This document shows positions 45,559 to 58,137 of a DNA stretch of 64,000 nucleotides, one piece after another. The first letter of the stretch is position 1. Each line of letters opens with the position of its first letter. A program made the translations under genes and the position numbers. Under the pieces are notes generated by a model, which was given only the letters and a program-made list of their open reading frames with translations, was not told the origin of the DNA and ran no database searches. Source of the stretch: Glandiceps talaboti (taxonomy: Eukaryota; Hemichordata; Enteropneusta; Spengelidae). The stretch spans positions 22,540,842 to 22,604,841 of the forward strand of contig NC_135549.1 of the NCBI RefSeq assembly GCF_964340395.1, read 5' to 3'.

Positions 45559-46599
45559 GTGAGTATATCAGATATGTACCCCATCCTAAATAGTCATTAA
45601 CATTGTAATGTAATGTAATGTAACAGGGTCACCTTGTATGCGAAAGCTGTCAATAAGTACAGAATTTAACCCCAAAGGGAGTTTTTCCTGTCTTGGGAAC
45701 AAAACATCACGTAGAAATTCTTGGAAGTAGTCCAAGAATTCAGGTACTAATTTCAAATTTGAGAAAATTGCTGTCCTTGAACGCACGATATGTAATTATG
45801 GTGAGCAACTTCTAAATTGCTAATCCTCACAGACAAAATATGCCGCCAAAAATCCACATTGTCTAGCTGACACTTGATAACGTATGGTCGCTCAGTGCAG
45901 TCATCAACTTAATCACTGATCTGACAACCTTGAACGCGAAACAATGTTCGCCATTTGTAATCATTGAATCCATATGAAATACTGAAGTTAAATATTGCCC
46001 AACACACTTGACGTTTGTTATCATACTGTTACCGTTGTCTATGTCACTGTGAAGGCCAAGTCTCTCTCGGCTGGCTAAATTTGTACGAAAACGAACCATT
46101 TTAACCTGTCTGAACTGAATTAATGTCAAATTTCCTTTCCATATAAGGTCCATATCTCTATATTACAGGCACCGACATGATACATTTTTTGATTGATTTA
46201 AGTATACTAAATGCCACCAGTTAGTGTTTTTTATGGTAGAAATGGCTCTGTGTTCAATTCTAGGTTATCAAGACAAATCAATTTATTGTCAGTTGCATTC
46301 AGTAGAGACAGGTGTGAAAGATAACCTCTGAACTCAACTTTAACAACTTCTATGCACCACTCCAGTTATCATGCACACACTCTAACTAAATTTATGGACA
46401 AAACGACATCCACAACCCACCAGCAAGTTGATGATAATATTTGAAGCTGACGTTAGATTGTTAATAACAGTGCTACGTACATGTATCTGAAGATGGCACA
46501 CATCGTCGTAAACCCTCTTCAAGGCCTTTTTACGGCACTGTCCAAAACGTACTCACCAGCAGATTATATATACATGTATAATCTGGCTTGCAATAATGA
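45559..46599. other. Sequence after SLC7 exon A
   Basis: Begins with the GTGAGT donor. A short TAATG run lies at 45605-45622. No homologue of the second SLC7 exon is seen. The minus-strand frame at 45863-46153 lacks recognisable features. Confidence 0.5.
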
Positions 46600-47080
46600 G
46601 CTTTATTTAGTTTATTCAAACTCTATTTAAAAGGGGTTAAAACCAAACAGATAACCTGCTTAGCTAAAAGCTAGTCTTCCGTAGAGCCCTCTAAAAGACA
46701 ACAAAAACAGAATGAGTAAAATACAGACAGAAGTACAAATATAAGACAAATACGGGATCAAAAGAACTGACAGAAACACTCATTTTAAAAGATACTTCTA
46801 CAAAATTCGTTTTAAAAACGTTTAAAGATGGTGAACTCCAAATTTTTTCAGTAAGTTTATTAAAGGTGATTGCACCAGCATGTCTTAATACTATGGACGT
46901 TGTCATTAATTTGGTTGTAGGGAAATATAGACCATTGGTTTGGCTGCTGAGTCTGGTGTTGTGGGATGATACATCATTGATCCTAGTAAACATGTCTGAA
47001 ATATATTGAGGTGTCAAATTGTTGAGTGCTTTGTAAACAAGGTAGCTGGTTCTGTACCTGACTCTTTCTTGTGCAGTCAT
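46600..47080 (-). pseudogene. LINE (CR1/L2-like) reverse transcriptase C-terminal fragment
   Basis: A minus-strand frame (47080-46691) carries the pattern typical of the end of CR1/L2-type ORF2: RTSYLVYKALNNLTPQYISD, then HNTRLSS, LYFP, and FNKLTEKIWSSPSLNVFKTN. The 3' tail continues toward 46600. Only the last ~130 codons remain, which fits a 5'-truncated insertion. The polypeptide after FKTNFVE is probably read into noncoding tail. Confidence 0.7.
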
Positions 47081-47679
47081 AATTCTGCAGATGGAGTAGT
47101 TCAGTAGTGATGACGCATCTCTTCATGGCTATCAGAGCTAGTATACGTGTATAACGCATACAAAACTTGGCATTAGAAAAGTAATTATAACTGTTATCAA
47201 GTGGGGTAAAACTTGCTAGTTGTGTTCACACATGAGTATGTCAGAGGTCACAGACGATGAGCTATCATCAAATCCCGATGCAGAAATATGAATGAACATT
47301 CACTATTATGAAATACTGCAATTCTCACAAATATTTCAACCGCTGTACAACTGAGAATGGGGCACTTTTACAGGAATTGTAGTATTGCTGTTTTGAAATA
47401 AAACTTATGTTGACGATTTTAGCAACCAAAAAACACTGGAGGCCCATGCCAGGCTTAATTGCTTTAAGGTATTTGACAAACAAATCGGGGGGGTGCTGTT
47501 TTCAACTATTTCAAAGAATGGCAGATCATTTTCTTCTGAAACTTAATGAAAATTTTACATGTAATGACTTGAGTCGCTACTGTTCATAAAGTGGGAGATT
47601 AAAAATATAAACCACCGAAGAGCACGTGACATATATTGCTATGAAAATTGTGTCCTGCCTTTACACAAATAGATATGTC

Positions 47680-47721
<42 letters not shown>

Positions 47722-49807
47722 CATCATCATCATAAAATAAACAATCATGAACAACACAGTATTCAAATTCTACCAGCGTTCACTGAAATACATTCTTCGG
47801 GCCATGTGTACAAACAGTCACTGGGTTAGAACCCCCTCCCCCCCTCCTCCTATAAATAGTTACTCCCATTATATAACACCAGATGTATTACATCGTATGA
47901 TATTTGGTGTGATGCAATAGAGTCATTATTTGTAGAGGGGCAAAGGGATGGTATAACGAAGTGGCAGCGCTGTATATAAGATCCAACGATTTCATTTCAA
48001 TATAGATGTTTATGCGTGTGATGTGTCGGAGTATGTCAGAGGTGGTTTTACCGTGACGACGACGAAATTAAGTATGCAGTCGATCCGGTATACATTCTTG
48101 AAGCTAGTGCTAAATCCCAGGAAGGGGGGTACTCAAAAGAAAGGCCGTCAAATACCAAGAATCATAATTACCTTGCTAAAATCATCAAAATGCTACGTGG
48201 TGGGGTTGTGTACGAGAGATGTGTGCCCGGGCTGTGCGAGTATCGCTATGTTCATGATGTTACGTTCATGATGTCAATTAATATAAAGATGAGCAAACTA
48301 GATGCACGACTGTACCCATATACATGTACGTGTGTCATCCTCGTAAATCAGCGCCACCAGGCTTGTTCGTTGCAATGGTAAAATACCAGAGGACACTCTC
48401 CTCGTTGGATGAGATTGAAGATACATGAATGCCGCCCTCTAGAATGTGAGATTATACAAGTACTGACTTTCTAGCTCCGCTATCAGGTGACGATTATCCG
48501 TCGTCGTCCGTTCATAACATTTTTCTTTCGTTTTCTTTTTTCTTTAAAAACACTCTTTTATCAATAAAATCAGAGTGCTGTGATACTCGGTATGTAGGTA
48601 CCTAGAGGGGAGTCTATTCAGATTTGTAGCTTAATTTAAATATATCCAAATATTTCTCAACAAATTCAACATTCGAGGTTCATGTTGTCAATCTCCTTCA
48701 CCATGTGTAGCATGAACACAGGGGAGCTTTTCCTACCAATAGATCACTTATTACAAACATATTTGAGATTGTCATCGTTTCGAGAAGTTGTCAGATCACT
48801 CATACCAGAGGGAAATCTGCTGAAATCTTGACACGGTTGTCGTCGATGACATTCTCAACGTGGTCGGCAGTATATACTTAGCAATCACAGTAACGTGCAC
48901 GTGTTACTTTGACTATGATTGGTATAATTTTGGTCACCATGGTAGCAAACATCTATGAAGAAAGCAATAACTATTTGCTCTGACAAAACTTCCATTAAAA
49001 CCAATTTAGTATATTTTGTGTGATTGTATTTGTAATGTGACATAATGACGTGAATGGAGTAAAACAGGACAACTATCGTCGGGCAGAACTACGACTGATG
49101 CAAACATGTACATGATGTATGCAAATAACAAAAAGCAATACCATTTCGCAACAAATCATACCCGGTCTTTCCTATTCCTTGCGTGGATTTCTTAATTGCA
49201 TCAACTTTGGCCGAGTAGTCTCGATACAATTGTATCAATTAACTTATTTGATGATCATATCACATCTACATATAACTAAACTGGGTAAACCTGGTATTAA
49301 CCTTTCTATACTCATATATAGAAAACATTTCAATATCCGCATTCTTAATCACTTTGTTTTGAATTCTGGAAATGTATTGGTCGATAGGCCCTACACGTGT
49401 AGCCTGGGTGTATGACTGGTGTGATTAAATATCAACATTGCTGGGTGTGACCATAAGAGTCGGTATGTCATTGATGTATGCACGTGCCTAAAACTCGCAT
49501 TCGTCGATGGGTGTTTTGTGGTCCGGCACGGTCTAGATTATGATGTAGTGATAACAGATTTCGAGCATTTGTTGTTTCGTCACGTTGTCTGCTTCATACG
49601 CCTTCAGCTAGAGAAGACAACTATGTACAAAACACAAACACAAACACAAACACAAACACAAACACAAACACAAACACAAACACAAACACAAACAAACAAA
49701 CAAACACAAACATGACTGGATTCTGTTAATTTAATAGTGTGGTGGTAGCGATGTATGTATGTATGTATGTATGTATGTATGTATGTATGTATGTTTGTGT
49801 GTATGTT

Positions 49808-49838
<31 letters not shown>

Positions 49839-51070
49839 TTGTATGTGTGTGTGTTTGTGCGCATGTGGACTGTATGTCCATGTAATTATACAATGGCCTG
49901 TTTGATCATTTTATTTCCATATACATATGTTTTATAGAAGCTGATTGGTCGTCTTCCTTCAACTATTGCTAATATTCACGTGGTTCGTTTTCTACACTAC
50001 TAAACCTGTTTTTGAAATATGATTTAGCCTAATATAAGCATGTAAATAATTTTAAGATAAAGACATGGTTTAAAACTTCAGAGCGTCTTCTTCAGTCCAG
50101 TTCCTATACGGTATCGTTACGATTTACACCTCCACTCACAGTATAGTCAAAGGCGTTGCTCTAGAAGTCCCGATAAGCATGAGATGCACTTTAAAATTCA
50201 TCCACAGCCACCCACGCAGTCATTAACATCATGTCTTTGTTAATCAATCACAAAATGCTAACCAATAAAACAATCCCTCATAAAGTTAGTGTTTATTGGG
50301 GCAGTTATATAATGTCCAAATATGGTATACTTGTCAGCTCACGATGCTACTTATATACTGTTTACGTCACTATAGTAGTTGGGGTTTACTAATTGGATGA
50401 ACAACTTTTTGTGCTGCCTGGGGGAGTTTGACCAGATGTGGTTTAGTTAGAAAACGTGTTGGAATCCAGACTAATCTTCTTCGACTTTTTATACATTGCT
50501 GGTGTTGCTAGATTCCGTGACAAACGAAACAGTTGTACTCACCGGCCATTTCTATTTATTTCTAACCGTATCTATATCTATAACACGATGGTACACACTT
50601 CGAGATACAGCACAAGGAAGTGTTTTATGCAGCCATTAGACGCTATTATTGCAGTGTGAATTTTCCACCTGCAGTAAAAACATTGTTCCACTTTCGATAT
50701 TATAAGATATTCCAATTCACACAATTCGTTAGGAAAACACGTCATAAATAGCTTGGCAAAAATCGCATACAATATTATTTTTCATCTAGACCCCTTATTC
50801 TGAAACTTACTTTTGAAACATATGTTTTTTTATAGAATCTCAGACAAAACACTGTCGACCTAGACAAATAGTTTTGAAAAAAAATATGTTTTATTGTTAT
50901 TTCTAAAATAGTATTTTGACATATTTAAGACTCAGACGAGGGTGAGATATCTGACCTCCGTACAAATACGAATGTAGGCATTTAAATCTCAGTAGACTAT
51001 TTGAGGTTAAAGTGGACGAAGATTGTAGTATTTATTTTGGCTTTCTCAGTTTTAAAAGAAGTTTATTATG
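47081..51070. other. Intron or intergenic stretch between SLC7 exons A and B
   Basis: No gene seen. Microsatellites: (CAA)n at about 47679-47720 with a following (TCA)n, (CAAACA)n at 49629-49708, (TATG)n and GT-rich at 49752-49860. C-rich at 47829-47850. The small frames (48023, 49119) have no coding signature. I looked for a copy of the exon at 61794 and found none. Confidence 0.5.
50085..50160 (-). repeat. Dispersed repeat, reversed copy
   Basis: Reverse complement of this stretch matches GACTATACTGTGAGTGGAGG...GATAC(T/C)GTATAGGAACT at 19398-19460 and 41440-41500. Here it runs on into CTGGACTGAAGAAGACGCTC, which resembles the 5' box of Penelope-type termini. It is probably a fragment of a dispersed retroelement. 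Confidence 0.5.
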
Positions 51071-51246
51071 CATGGCTTCCTACTTGAAAAATTAATGTGA
51101 AGCAACATAAGCTTATGCCAAGTCCTTGTTTGTAACTCAATAAATTGCAAAAGTTCGTACAATAACACACTTTTGCAATGTATTGAGTTACAAACACAAA
51201 CTTTATCAATGTTGTTTCAGATTGATTTTTCAAGTAGGAAGCCATG
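51071..51246. mobile_element. 176-bp foldback element
   Basis: Outer arms CATGGCTTCCTACTTGAAAA (51071) and its inverse (to 51246), plus inner complementary blocks around TTGTAACTCAATA and TATTGAGTTACAA. Some positions have diverged (about 80-90 percent by eye). It ends about 450 bases upstream of SLC7 exon B. Confidence 0.7.
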
Positions 51247-51696
51247 ATAAAATTGTTTTATAAAATTACGAAGTTCGAATGAACTAACTGTATGTAAGTA
51301 GGCTATCTATTCTATACTGCGTGAATATAGGTATTGAAGTCTAGATATCGTAGTTGGTCAGATACCATCGTGATTAGTTTGACCCATGTGTTCGCATCTA
51401 GTAGAAAATAGATCTTTTATCTCTCTGACCCCCAAGTGTCCTTCAATATAATAGTTAGTGATTGTCTATTATATTGTTGATTTACCTGGAGTTGATAATC
51501 AGACAGCAACCACTCCATTCTAGTATCATATACACCACGGCAGTCCAAAGAATAAGCATGCTCACTGATCTTCATTAGCCCACACGAGAGATCGAATCGG
51601 TACCCCTCGAAGTTACTCCGTCACCGTCAACGTTTTACGAGCGATACGATACGAGACATTCATCTGAAAAGCGAACCAGAACGCGACACTAACACG
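51247..51696. promoter_or_regulatory. Upstream region and 5'UTR of SLC7 first exon B
   Basis: No gene seen. The 5'UTR must lie in the stretch just before 51697. No core promoter motif is convincing by eye. Confidence 0.25.
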
Positions 51697-52225
51697 ATGA
51701 CGGACAATGTTGAGTTGAGACAACGAAGGGATGTTCCCGATGATGTTCCCGTGGACAACGTGGCGAATTATACAGATTCGCCGGTCGGAGATGATAATGC
51801 TGGGGGTGATGAAGGGATTGTGATGAAGAAGCAAATTAGTTTGGTCTCTGCAACATCTGTCATTGTAGGATCAATCATTGGCTCAGGTATTTTTATTTCG
51901 CCTAAAGGGGTTTTAGAATATAGCGGATCCGTGGGAACAGCTCTGATCGTCTGGGGACTTTGTGGTGTTCTCGCTTTCCTTGGCGGACTTTGTTATGCTG
52001 AGTTGGGAACAGCGATCCCTAAATCTGGTGGCGAGTATACATACTTGAACGAAGCCTTTGGAGAGTTATTAGCTTTCCTGATGTTGTGGATCAACTTTGT
52101 TATCGTTGCACCAGGAAATGTAGCTATTATTAGTCAGACCTTCGCCATTTATGTTGTTCAGCCTTTCTATGGTGACTGTTTACCGCCAGATTGGGCAGTC
52201 GTCCTCATCTCTGAGGCGTGTATCA
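51697..52225 (+). CDS. SLC7-family amino-acid transporter, first coding exon B
   Basis: ATG at 51697 (MTDNVELRQR) begins 176 codons plus one base, with donor GTAAGT from 52226. From residue ~44 on it is closely similar to exon A: GSGIFISPKGVL, CYAELGTAIPKSGGEYTYL, PFYGDCLPPDW. It differs in the N-terminus and at sites in TM3 (IVAPGNVAIISQTF versus IVAPASVAIITLTF). It is the nearer first exon to the downstream exons at 61794 and beyond, 9.6 kb away, so the main gene model starts here. The protein imports or exchanges amino acids, normally as a light chain with an SLC3 partner in the plasma membrane. Confidence 0.92.
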
Positions 52226-52974
52226 GTAAGTATATGTGTTACTAGTACTGTTACAAATCCAAACACATAATGTGTATGAATTATAAATAACCCCCCAGTT
52301 CCACCTGTAGACTTAATCATTCTGTAACCCAACCAGGTTTGCTCGCCACACACCAACAAATGCCTCCCAAATTACCTAGGTAAGTTCTATTCGGCATCGC
52401 TGTACTATTCTTCAAGTAAAAACCTGCTGATAAACGATTACAAATGATACCAACCATAATACAAGTGTCGGTAACTATATATCATAAATGTTTATGTTTA
52501 AAAACTGTATACATATATAACACGTGCTATAATATGCTGTTTAGTCGACATCACGTGTATCACCACCACCCTTCAATAAACCCACGTGTTTTCAAACTAG
52601 TCTATATTGGGATTTTTCTTTCAAACTGAAAACTCTAAAATGATACATGTCCACTCTACATTATTTTGGAATTTGTTTGGTATAAAATGGGGTTCCAGAA
52701 GGAGACATGACAGGAGATGTGCGGTTAATGTAGACGAATTCCCGCCAAGTATAATATTATGGATTGTAACGATCACTAATTATGTCTCATTACAAACTGT
52801 GACAAAGGTTGACATTATATCTCTATATCATTTATCACCTTGACCCAAATTTCCTGATCGAATGTCAAATGATGTAGATTATTACTAAATGCCTCATATT
52901 GTAGTTACGAAAAAGCAATAATTCGCCGTTTGAAAAGACCAGAAATTTGTTTTGAAAATTAAGCGTATAGTGGT

Positions 52975-53140
52975 GAGACTTTTAGCTGTTTACTGCGCTG
53001 TCGAGATACAACGTTACCTGATATTTACGTGTAATAGCTGGCCGTACTTCCGAGGAGAATACGAGGACTAGGATGTGCGACATGTTATTGATATACGGTG
53101 TAGTCTCGACAACGCAGTAACGTAAACAGGCTATGAGACG
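52975..53140. mobile_element. Imperfect foldback
   Basis: GTTTACTGCGCTGTCGAGA near 52988 is matched in inverted form by TCTCGACAACGCAGTAACGT near 53104, and GAGACTTTTAGC by GCTATGAGACG with mismatches. It is old or degenerate. No target duplication recognised. Confidence 0.45.
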
Positions 53141-54009
53141 TTAATCCATAGCGCCTTTTTTCTGATGAAATATTGTCTAATGGAAGTTCATCTGTGTTGA
53201 TAAATAATAGTATTGAATTGAACTTCGCGTGTGCATAAGGTCACGTGTACTGAATAGCGGGTGAATCTGTTGACAAAGACTGAAGTGTGCAGTCAAAAAT
53301 TTCAGGTGAAATTCTCAAGTTTGTGTTTGGAACAAAAGTTCAATTCAATAATAATTCTCTATTTTTGTGATGGAACATCTATTTGGTGATCCAGTTTGCA
53401 TGATGCAATACCACGCTAACGTTAATATGTAAATTTGTACTCTGTAAAATAATTTGTCATCACAGAGACAGAATGATGTGAATTGCGCCAACTCTGTTAA
53501 TATATATCCAATAGTTAAGGTATACATGTCCACATTGCATCGTCTGCTATGTGCAACGTTGTATGTAGTAGGGAACACAACCCAAACGTTGTTAAATGAC
53601 AATTCTGTCTTGAGATGAAAATTGGTTTGATTACTGATTATACTACTGAACATGTTAAGGTTCAACAAATGTATGCGAAGTTCATTAAGACGAGAACTTT
53701 TTTATAAGCTATTGTAGTTGTCCTTTTTATTGTGTATACCAACTGCATGTTTGGCAGTTATCGATATTTTGCAAATAATAATAATAACAACAACCACCAC
53801 AATCGCACATGTGTGAATGAAAAACGACGCCATAGGGAGTAAATATGTATTGTTTTGAAAATTATCAATATATAAACAGTGATATCTGTTTGATAGTCAT
53901 CAGTGAACTTTGCTATCAAGCTCGATTTTTCGAATCACCGTATACCCTATCGAGACCCCTTAGGAGTACGCTTGATATTACTTTTTTAAATCAAATTATA
54001 TAAATTATA

Positions 54010-54150
54010 CCAATACAATACAATACAATACAATACAATACAATACAATACAACACAACACAACACAACACAACACAACACAACACAACACAACACAACA
54101 CAACACAACACAACACAACACAATACAATACAATACAATACAATACAATA
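54010..54150. repeat. Pentanucleotide array (AATAC)n/(AACAC)n
   Basis: About 28 five-base units. ACAAT blocks flank a homogeneous central ACAAC block (about 54052-54120). This nested arrangement shows the C variant spread from the middle by local slippage. The minus-strand frame through it is an artefact. Confidence 0.95.
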
Positions 54151-55155
54151 TGTATGGCTGTATCATGTTGTACGGTAAGATAACCGACATGGACGTTTGT
54201 CTTGCTAGTATAATTGAATTGTTTATATTACCCAGTGTTTTATATTGAAACCATGTCCTTGCTATGATAGTTCAAGTCTTTCCACGGATTCCAGACTTAG
54301 TCTACAACTATGATAAGCTACGTTTCCCTCTACCTGGTTTAAAATTAAATCTAATGTTAAAGTGTTGTTGTCAGCTAGTTCGTGTTGATCTTATTATACC
54401 TTTATTTTCACTTGATTCGTCCATGATGATTCGTCCGTTGATTTTCAAGTTTACGTACACGTCACGTAATACTAAGACATCGAAATTAACTTTAATAGTG
54501 GCAAGCTGAGCTCATACGCCTTTTGTCAAGTGAAAATACTTACATATAACCTTGATTAAACTATTCTAGTGTAATATAACTGTCGATACATGCCTTCTAT
54601 GGCACTACAAATATCTTCTGGCATTGTTAGAACTGTTCATTGCATAGTGTTGATTTCCAGTTCTCTTCCTTACTTGTTTATGCATGATCGACTGCTTGTC
54701 CAGTGTGATAATCTCTCAAAAGATGAGCGATAAAGCAAACTGTTAATGTAAGTGATCTCTCGCCAATTATAAGATTAGGGGTGTTTTGATTTAGATGAAA
54801 GGAGGAGAATGGACAAGAAGGCGTCTTTATTTAGTCAATAAAGAGAGAATTACATACAACTGAAAGAGAGAAAAGTAGACAGGGAAAGAGAAAAAAAGTT
54901 TTTATATCACCACAAAACTCAATGAGTGAATTGATCAATATCACACACAAAATAAGGTATATTGCACCACAAAAATTGATCATTCAATCGATCAATCATT
55001 CAACCAAATAATAAATCAATCAATCAATAAATCGATCGATTGATCGATTAATCAATTACATGCTCGCTACCCTCTGTGCTGAAACGTTCAGTAGTTAGTA
55101 AGTGCCGTCTGTCTGTCTGTCGGTCGGTAGCTGTGTTGATGCACTTACGGGAGAT

Positions 55156-55416
55156 TTCGTCTTAGCTTGCAAATGCTATTAAACGATGCATCAAGATCAG
55201 TGAGATAGATAACAACTTTTCATGTTTCCATAGACACAATAAAGATAACACACAAACATCCCTTACACAAGTAACAAAATACAGAGCAGACCCTGTGTAA
55301 GGGATGTTTGTTTGTTATCTTTATTGTCTCTATGGAAACATGAAACCTTGTGATCAGTCTCGCTGATCTCACTGATCTTGATACAGTGTTTCACAATATT
55401 TGCAAGCTAAGACGAA
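55156..55416. mobile_element. ~260-bp foldback element
   Basis: TTCGTCTTAGCTTGCAAAT (left) and its inverse at the right end (to 55416). Further complementary blocks follow: TCAAGATCAGTGAGAT / ATCTCACTGATCTTGA, TTTCATGTTTCCATAGA / inverse, and ATCCCTTACACA / TGTGTAAGGGAT. The centre is near 55285. No ORF. Long hairpin potential if the intron is transcribed. Confidence 0.75.
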
Positions 55417-55974
55417 TTTTTTTGTGAAAGTCGTTTAGCACTTAAAAGATGGGTAGGTTTTAACTGCAGACACCAGACTGTGGACGAACGGAACCTGTTA
55501 CAAACAGGGAAAGTAAGAAGTGGATTAATAACACTTGGCTCAGCAGAGACTTGTTGGAACATCAGAGACTTGCAGTACACATCATGGTTTGACAATAACA
55601 GTTTTATGGCCTCTGTCATGTGTAAATGCCAGGGGAACTGGAAATTTGTTTGTGAATGTGTGAATCATTATGTAAAGTGGGCATATCATTGTTTTTATCA
55701 AACGATGGAATGTATTTCAAGTTTCTGTACTGCCACCATGCTGTGCCAAGTGTTGTTTATCCAGTATTAATTCACTTGTTTACTTTCCCTGTTTGTTAAA
55801 CAGCTTCAGTTCGTCCACCGTCTGTGATGTCGGAAGGTGTGCTAAGGGCATTTCAAAACTATTCCCGAAATCATTATCACTATATTAATAGTAATCCTTA
55901 CTTAGACTCGATAGTTCTTTATTAAGTTCTTATAAACTTGTCTGCCAAGAAGTCCAGTGAGGGCCGACCCCAAT

Positions 55975-56123
55975 GGATTCGATGTCAATTCGGTAGTAAA
56001 CCACAGTGCTGGGGGAGGGGGGGGGGGCTGCGATGTTCGATAGAGTCAAACTGAGCTACTATCTTCTTACTCTTGATCTTGGGAAGAGACCAGCGGTCTA
56101 ACCACTGAGTCACGGACAACCCT
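55975..56123 (-). mobile_element. tRNA-like SINE, reversed copy
   Basis: On the minus strand GGGTTGTCCGTGACTCAGTG GTTAGACC-type head (near 56123-56095) is a good tRNA box A-like start. The body AGTTTGACTCTATCGAACAT matches the SINE at 20821 (AGTTTGACTCTACCGAATAA). It lacks the 33-base tandem repeats, so those arose in the unit 2/3 lineage. A G-run lies at 56017-56029. Confidence 0.6.
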
Positions 56124-57822
56124 AAATAATGATGGCTAAAGTGACAGTAAACTTTAATCACTGCAGAACCAATGAATGAAATAACTTTCTGTACAGTTAG
56201 CAGTGCTACAACACTATCGGTTCAAACGTATAGTGTAGTGCTGTACATGTCTGGCAAATGTACATGTATTTAAAAAATACTATAACTAGCAAACAACGTC
56301 GATGTATCTTCTCGAACTTTTCAACATTACTAATAAGTTTAAGTTCTCGTTGGAGGTGAGGTGGGGTAGGGATGGGTGGGTGGGTGGACGTAGTGTGTAT
56401 AAACTTTGAAAAAAAGTCGCAAATTGCAGTGCTAGTTCCAGTGCACTTGATAGGATGATTTTTGAGCTAAGAATTGTTCTAGATGAAATGAAAAGACCAT
56501 CGATGTGCAAATCTGGTTTCACAAAAACCTTACTATAAACACCTTCTGATCTATTTTAGGTTATTATTTCCTTACACCTTTTTGATATATAAAAATGAAA
56601 AACCTTGGATAAGAGTTATCGTTTTGCAGTAAGAGATATTCAAAATGTTTAAAGTTAAGCTGTAAAATGTATCACATGTGCTGATAAAATTAAAAACAAA
56701 TAGACCAGAAGGTGTCAATATTTTCTCTCCCTCACCCTCTCATGCGACTGGAAACTCGTTGGGGATTTTCTTTGGGGTGCAAGCATTTCAAATGGAGTGG
56801 AAATACATGTACATAGCTACCGTGACTACACCCATTGGTCCTAAATAAAAGTGATTACGATTAGGCTATAAAATGATGATTACAGAATATGTGCTAAAAC
56901 CTCTTATAACCATGGCCACACTCATCCATGGAGTAGAGGTCCAAATATCGAAGAACATACTATGATGGTGCTGGGCAGGATAAACTTAAGACACTAGAAC
57001 AAACACAGAGAATTGTAAAGTGACATGTACGATGTACAGCTAATTGATCGATTACCAATCTACTAATAAGCCATTGAAATTAATCAATTCAGTACTGTTT
57101 GTCATTTTGTGCTGGAATGCCAATGGATTGGTGTTCTTATTTAAGAACCCGACTGGTTCAAAAGTTAAAGTGCGCTATCGGCTCTTTATCACTTCGACAT
57201 TTCTATCGGGATATATATATATCATCCTGTATTCGGGAAGGAATCTGCTGAGCCTCCTTTCCAAATAGAATGGCACATGTTTGTGAAATTGAATGACGTC
57301 GATACTTTGGAGACAAATAGTTCCTTGTACAAAGTGACCCAGTTAATGAGAAACGCACGAAAACCCACCAATCAACATTCTTTCACAATAGTCATCTATA
57401 AAACTTAATTGTTTACTTTCAAGAAATATTTTACTGAATAAATTCATTGTTTGTGTTCATTGTGTTCTTCAGTATGGTGCTCTAGATTACTGAAGAATGT
57501 GTCGTGCCTATTTTAATAAATCCCACCATGATAATTATTAGGCCTGTTAGCATAGTATCAACATATTGACTATGTCATTCCATTGACAAAGTAAAGAATT
57601 GTTTGGTTCCGGTTACCCTACCCCACCTAGCTTTTCACTGCTAACCCTAAATATTTTTTTTACGTATTCGAGAAAACAAAAATCTCGAAAACTGTGAAAT
57701 CTCGCAAGAAACAGTGGATGCGGAAACTTACATCAACTTAAAAAGACAATATAAAACTGTTCTTCCATTCTGTAATTAGATGTAGGAAAACATGGGTTCG
57801 TGATGTAAAAAATCTTTTATTT

Positions 57823-58137
57823 GTGTGTAATTTACAGCATATCTGGAATTATCAAGCAGTAAACAATGCAAATGATTTTGTTGATACCTTTACTGAAAGA
57901 TTCAAGGGATTTTTGCTTTCTGAATGGTATAGTGATGTTTGTACTCTTGAAAAGTTAAATTGGTATCGCAAATTTAAGTTTACTCTGGATCCTGCAAGAT
58001 ATGTATTTTCAGTTAGAACCACCGTTCATATGCAAATGCTTACAAGACTTCATTACTCTTCGCACTATTTGCAAGTGGAAACAGATATAAAACATGGTAA
58101 TGTAATGGCTGTACATCTGATAGAAAGCAATAAATAA
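57823..58137 (+). pseudogene. Probable non-LTR retrotransposon C-terminal fragment
   Basis: A 104-codon frame with the spaced pattern SEWYSDV..LEKLNWYRKFK and LTRLHYSSHYLQVE. It resembles the C-terminal region of some non-LTR ORF2 proteins (KL.FYR.FK ... L...R.SSH.L.IE). It lacks the expected following Cys-rich CPxC piece. Assignment is by pattern only. Confidence 0.45.

Noticed and set aside
45559-45593. Continuation of the SLC7 exon A frame past GTGAGT
   Set aside because: Family alignment continues instead at the exon starting 61794. The extra residues SEYIRYVPHPK are intronic read-through.
57044-57268. 74-codon hydrophobic frame
   Set aside because: No recognisable motif and no splice context. 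Likely chance in AT-rich sequence.
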